Shown piece after piece: positions 59,509 through 64,000 of a DNA stretch of 64,000 nucleotides (its first letter is position 1; every line of letters begins with the position of its first letter). Both the position numbers and the translations under genes were made by a program. The DNA lies in the NCBI RefSeq assembly GCF_021130785.1, contig NW_025776832.1, positions 1 through 64,000 on the forward strand, read 5' to 3'. This DNA comes from Homalodisca vitripennis. Taxonomy: Eukaryota; Arthropoda; Insecta; Hemiptera; Cicadellidae. The notes beneath the pieces were generated by a model. The model was not told the DNA's origin and ran no database searches. It saw nothing but the letters and a program-made list of their open reading frames with translations.

Positions 59509-62500
59509 CTTCTTCGGGCGAGAGGATCGAGGCGCTCGGATTTCTCTAGCGCAGGACAAAAGGTTCCGCTTGGATCGCTCTAGCGGGGATAGACGAAGAG
59601 GTGCTCCGATTTCTCTAGCGCAGGACGAAAGGTTCCGCTTGGAATGCTCTAGAGGGGAAAGACGAAGAGGCGCTTAGATTTCTCTAGCGCAAGGCTAAAG
59701 GTTCCGCTTGGATCGCTCCAGCGGGGAAAGGCGATGAGGTGCTCGGATTTCTCTAGCGTAGGACGAAAGGTTCCGCTTGGAATGCTCTAAAGGGGAAAGA
59801 CGAATAGGCGCTTAGATTTCTCTAGCGCAAGGCGAAAGGTTCCGCTTGGAATGCTCTAGAGGGGAAAGACGAAGAGGCGCTTGGATTTCTCTAGCGCAGG
59901 GCGAAAGGTTCCGCTTGGATTGCTCTAGCGGGCAAGAGGATCGAGGCGCTCGAATTTCTAGCGCAGGGCGAAAGGTTCCGCTTGGATTGCTCTAGCGGGC
60001 GAGAGGATCGAGGCGCTCGGATTTCTAGCGCAGGACGAAAGGTTCCGCTTAGATCGCTCTAGCGGGGATAGACGAAGAGGTGCTCCGATTTCTCTAGCGC
60101 AGGACGAAAGGTTCCGCTTAGAATGCTGTAGAGGGGAAAAACGAAGAGGCGCTTGGATTTCTCTAGCGCAGGGCGAAAGGTTCCGATTGGATTGCTCTAG
60201 CGGGCGAGAGGATCGAGGCGCTCGGATTTCTAGCGCAGGACGAAAGGTTCCGCTTGGATCGCTCTAGCGGGGATAGACGAAGAGGTGCTCCGATTTCTCT
60301 AGCGCAGGACGAAAGGTTCCGCTTGGAATGCTCTAGAGGGGAAAGACGAAGAGGCGCTTAGATTTCTCTAGCGCAGGACGAAAGGTTTCGCTTGGAATGC
60401 TCTAGACGGGAAAGACGAAGAGGCGCTTAGATTTCTCTAGCGCAAGGCGAAAGGTTCCGCTTGGATCGCTCCAGTGGGGAAAGGCGATGAGGTGCTCGGA
60501 TTTCTCTAGCGTAGGACGAAAGGTTCCGCTTGGAATGCTCTAAAGGGGAAAGACGAATAGGCGCTTATATTTCTCTAGCGCAAGGCGAAAGGTTCCGCTT
60601 GGATTTCTCTAGCGGGCGAGAGGATCGAGGCGCTCGGATTTCTCTAGCGCAGCACGAAAGTTTCCGCTTGGATCGCTCTAGCGTGGAAAGACGAAGAGGC
60701 GCTGGGTTTTCTCTAGCGCAAGGCGAAAGGTTCCGCTTGGATTGCTCCAGCGGGGAAAGGCGAAGAGGTGCTCGGATTTCTCTAGCGTAGGACGAAAGGT
60801 TCCGCTTGGAATTCTCTAGAGGGGAAAGACGAAGAGGCGCTTAGATTTCTCTAGCGCAGGACGAAAGGTTCCGCTTGGAATGCTCTAGAGGGGAAAGACG
60901 AAGAGGCGCTTGGATTTCTCTAGCGCAAGGCGAAAGGTTCCGCTTGGATTGTTCCAGCGGGGAAAGGCGAAGAGGTGCTCGGATTTCTCTAGCGTAGGAC
61001 GAAAGGTTCCGCTTGGAATGCTCTAGAGGGGAAAGACGAAGAGGCGCTTAGATTTCTCTAGCGCAGGACGAAAGGTTCCGCTTGGAATGCTCTAGAGGGG
61101 AAAGACGAAGAGGCGCTTAGATTTCTCTAGCGCAAGGCGAAAGGTTCCGCTTGGATCGCTCCAGCGGGGAAAGGCGATGAGGTGCTCGGATTTCTCTAGC
61201 GTAGGACGAAAGGTTCCGCTTGGAATGCTCTAAAGGGGATCGACGAATAGGCGCTTAGATTTCTCTAACGCAAGGCGAAAAGTTCCGCTTGGATTGCTCT
61301 AGCGGGGAAAGACGAAGAGGCGCTTGGATTTCTCTAGCGCAGGGCGAAAGGTTCCGCTTGGATTGCTCTAGCGGGCGAGAGGATCGAGGCGCTCGGATTT
61401 CTAGCGCAGGACGAAAGGTTCCGCTTGGATCGCTCTAGCGGGGAAAGACGAAGAGGCGCTTGGATTTCTCTAGCGCAGGGCGAAAGGTTCCGCTTGGATT
61501 GATCTAGCGGGCGAGAGGATCGCAGCACGAAAGGTTCCGCTTGGATCGCTCTGTCGGGGAAAGACGAAGTGGCGCTTGGATTTCTCTAGCGCAATGCGAA
61601 AGGTTCCGCTTGGATTGCTCTAGCGGGCGAGAGGATAGAGGCGTTTGGATTTCTCTAGCGCAGGGCGAAAGGTTCCGCTTGGATTGCTCTATCGGGCGAG
61701 AGGATAGAGGCGCTTGGATTTCTCTAGCGCAGGGCGAAAGGTTCCGCTTGGATTGCTCTATCGGGCGAGAGGATCGAGGCGCTCGGATTTCTCTAGCGCA
61801 GGACAAAAGGTTCCGCTTTAATCGCTCTAGCGGGGAAAGACGAAGAGGTGCTCGGATTTCTCTAGCGCAGGACGAAAGGTTCCGCTTGGAATGCTCTAGA
61901 GGGGAAAGACGAAGAGGCGCTTAGATTTCTCTAGCGCAAGGCGAAAGGTTCTGCTTGGATCGCTCTAACGGGGAAAGGCGATGAGGTGCTCGGATTTCTC
62001 TAGCGTAGGACGAAAGGTTCTGCTTGGAATGCTCTAAAGGGGAAAGACGAATAGGCGCTTAGATTTCTCTAGCGCAAGTCGAAAGGTTCCGCTTGGATTG
62101 CTCTAGCGGGCGAGAGGATCGAGGCGCTCGGATATCTCTAGCGCAGCACGAAAGGTTCCGCTTGGATCGCTCTAGCGGGGAAAGACGAAGAGGCGCTTGG
62201 ATTTCTCTAGCGCAGGGCGAAAGGTTCCGCTTGGATTGCTCTAGCGGGCGAGAGGATCGAGGCGCTCGGATTTCTAGCGCAGGACGAAAGGTTCCGCTTG
62301 GATCGCTCGAGCGTGGAAAGACGAAGAGGCGCTTGGATTTCTCTAGCGCAGGGCGAAAGGTTCCGCTTGGATTGCTCTAGCGGGCAAGAGGATCGAGGCG
62401 CTCGAATTTCTAGCGCAGGACGAAAGGTTTCGCTTGGATAGCTCTGGCGGGGAAAGACGAAGAGGCGCTTGGATTTCTCTAGCGCAAGGCGAAAGGTTCC

Positions 62501-64000
62501 GCTTGGATTGCTCCAGCGGGGAAAGGCGAAGAGGTGCTCGGATTTCTCTAGCGTAGGACGAAAGTTTCCGCTTGAAATGCTCTAGAGGGGAAAGACGAAG
62601 AGGCGCTTAGATTTCTCTAGCGCAGGACGAAAGGTTCCGCTTGGAATGCTCTAGAGGGGAAAGACGAAGAGGCGCTTAGATTTCTCTAGCGCAAGGCGAA
62701 AGTTTCCGCTTGGATCGCTCCAGCGGGGAAAGGCGATGAGGTGCTCGGATTTCTCTAGCGTAGGACGAAAGGTTCCGCTTGGAATGCTCTAAAGGGGAAA
62801 GACGAATAGGCGCTTAGATTTCTCTAGCGCAAGGCGAAAGGTTCCGCTTGGATTGCTCTAGCGGGCGAGAGGATCGAGGCGCTCGGATTTCTCTAGCGCA
62901 GGACAAAAGGTTCCGCTTGGATCGCTCTGGCGGGGAAAGACGAAGAGGCGCTTGGATTTCTCTAGCGCAAGGCGAAAAGTTCCGCTTGGATTCCTCTAGC
63001 GTGGAAAGACGAAGAGGTGCTCGGATTTCTCTAGCGCAGGACGAAAGGTTCCGCTTGGAATGCTCTAGAGGGGAAAGACGAAGAGGTGCTTAGATTTCTC
63101 TAGCGCAAGGCGAAAGGTTCTGCTTGGATCGCTCTAACGGGGAAAGGCGAAGAGGTGTTTGGATTTCTCTAGCGCAGGACGAAAGTTTCCGCTTGGAATG
63201 CTCTAGCGGGGAAAGACGAAGAGGTGCTCGGATTTCTCTAGCGCAGGACAAAAGGTTCCGCTTGGAATGCTCTAGAGGGGAAAGTCGACGAGGCTCTTAG
63301 GTGTCTCTAGCGCAAGGCGAAAGGTTCCGCTTGGATCGCTCTAGCGGGGAAAGGCGAATAGGCGCTTAGATTTCTCTAGCGCAAGGCGAAAGGTTCCGCT
63401 TGGATTGGTCTAGCGGGCGAGAGGATCGAGGCGCTCGGAGTTCTCTAGCGCAAGGCGAAAGGTTCCGCTTGGATCGCTCTAGCGGGGAAAGACGAAGAGG
63501 CGCTTGGATTTCTCTAGCGCAAAGCGAAAGGTTCCGCTTGGATTGCTCTAGCGGGCGAGAGGATCGAGGCGCTCGGATTTCTCTAGCGCAGGACATAAGG
63601 TTCCGCTTGGATCGCTCTAGCGGGGAAAGACGAAGAGGTGCTCGGATTTCTCTAGCGCAGGACGAAAGGTTCCGCTTGGAATGCTCTAGAGGGAAAAGGC
63701 GAAGAGGCGCTTAGATTTCTCTAGCGCAAGGCGAAAGGTTGTGCTTGGATCGCTCTAACGGGGAAAGGCGAAGAGGTGCTCGGATTTTGTCTAGCGCAGG
63801 ACGAAAGTTCCCGCTTGGAATGCTCTAGCGGGGAAAGACGAAGAGGTGCTTGGATTTCTCTAGCGCAGGACGAAAGGTTCCGCTTGGAATGCTCTAGAGG
63901 GGAAAGACGACGAGGCTCTTAGATGTCTCTAGCGCAAGGCGAAAGGTTCCGCTTGGATCGCTCTAGCGGGGAAAGGCGAATAGGCGCTTAGATTTCTCTA
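59509..64000. repeat. 69-bp satellite array, ~65 monomers, continues past window
   Basis: Head-to-tail monomers, typically 69 bp, start abruptly at 59509 and continue to the end. A monomer reads GATTTCTCTAGCGCAGGACG, AAAGGTTCCGCTTG, then GATCGCTCTAGCGGGGAAAG, ACGAAGAGGCGCTTG. The two halves (34 and 35 bp) are themselves related: both begin GATNNCTCTAGCG and end CGCTTG, so the monomer is an old dimer. Variants include a 4-base loss in TTTCTCTAGC giving TTTCTAGC, GCTCCAGCG, GCTCTAGAGG, GCTCTAAAGG, CGGGCGAGAGGATCG and GATGAGG forms. The array is far richer in G+C than the rest of the window. Because 69 is a multiple of three, open frames of 23-residue repeats appear on both strands (for example ISLAQGERFRLDCSSGRED on plus), broken where 4-base losses or TTAG variants occur. 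Confidence 0.95.

Noticed and set aside
59509..64000. Genes encoding repeat proteins in the satellite (several open frames on both strands)
   Set aside because: Frames arise from a 69-bp period without stops, occur on both strands, and are broken by monomer variants; kept only as a low-probability finding.
23646..64000. Common origin of the 35-bp minisatellite and the 35-bp half of the 69-bp satellite
   Set aside because: Equal length and a shared CTAGGCG/CTAGCG word only; the rest does not align.

Overview
The window reads as nuclear DNA of an animal, most likely an insect. It is very A+T-rich, has GA and AT microsatellites, and its recognisable genes all belong to eukaryotic transposable elements: copia, gypsy, Helitron, jockey/CR1-like LINE, mariner-like and Mutator-like. 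I found no convincing host gene, tRNA, rRNA or bacterial-style operon. The order of insect is not decidable from the sequence; hemipteran would be a guess.

Layout. 1-1900: non-coding, with one copy of a dispersed repeat. 1930-4530 (minus): decayed copia pol (integrase, linker with GRP-type basic motifs, reverse transcriptase, RNase H). 7335-7610: partial MITE whose fuller relative is at 54050-54425. 8230-8525: diverged 77-bp tandem repeat. 9474-10702 (plus): gypsy-like gag and protease, cut off by a structurally complete Helitron at 10703-16477 (minus; 5' TC, 3' CTAG, inserted exactly between A and T). The Helitron's Rep-helicase gene is broken by frameshifts and stops, but its two inferred GT-AG introns still join in frame. 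20280-20545: LINE reverse-transcriptase scrap. 23646-23899: 35-bp minisatellite. 28514-30312: broken Mutator-like transposase gene.

38063-42971: a DNA transposon with 32-bp terminal inverted repeats and a TA duplication, split by a decayed LINE (PHD finger plus FP-like ORF1; endonuclease plus reverse transcriptase ORF2). 44494-44610 and about 44950-45400: short and diverged tandem repeats. 50148-52403: a mariner-superfamily element with roughly 400-bp, nearly identical terminal repeats and a transposase with DD41D spacing and two frameshifts. 59509 to the window end: a G+C-rich satellite of 69-bp monomers, each a diverged dimer of 34- and 35-bp halves, with recurring variant monomers and open frames of 23-residue repeats on both strands.

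The genes do not form a pathway. The window records successive insertion and decay: Helitron into gypsy, LINE into DNA transposon, and local tandem amplification. The most notable items are the dimeric 69-bp satellite, the long-TIR DD41D element with young-looking ends but a dead transposase, and the end-to-end intact but coding-dead Helitron.
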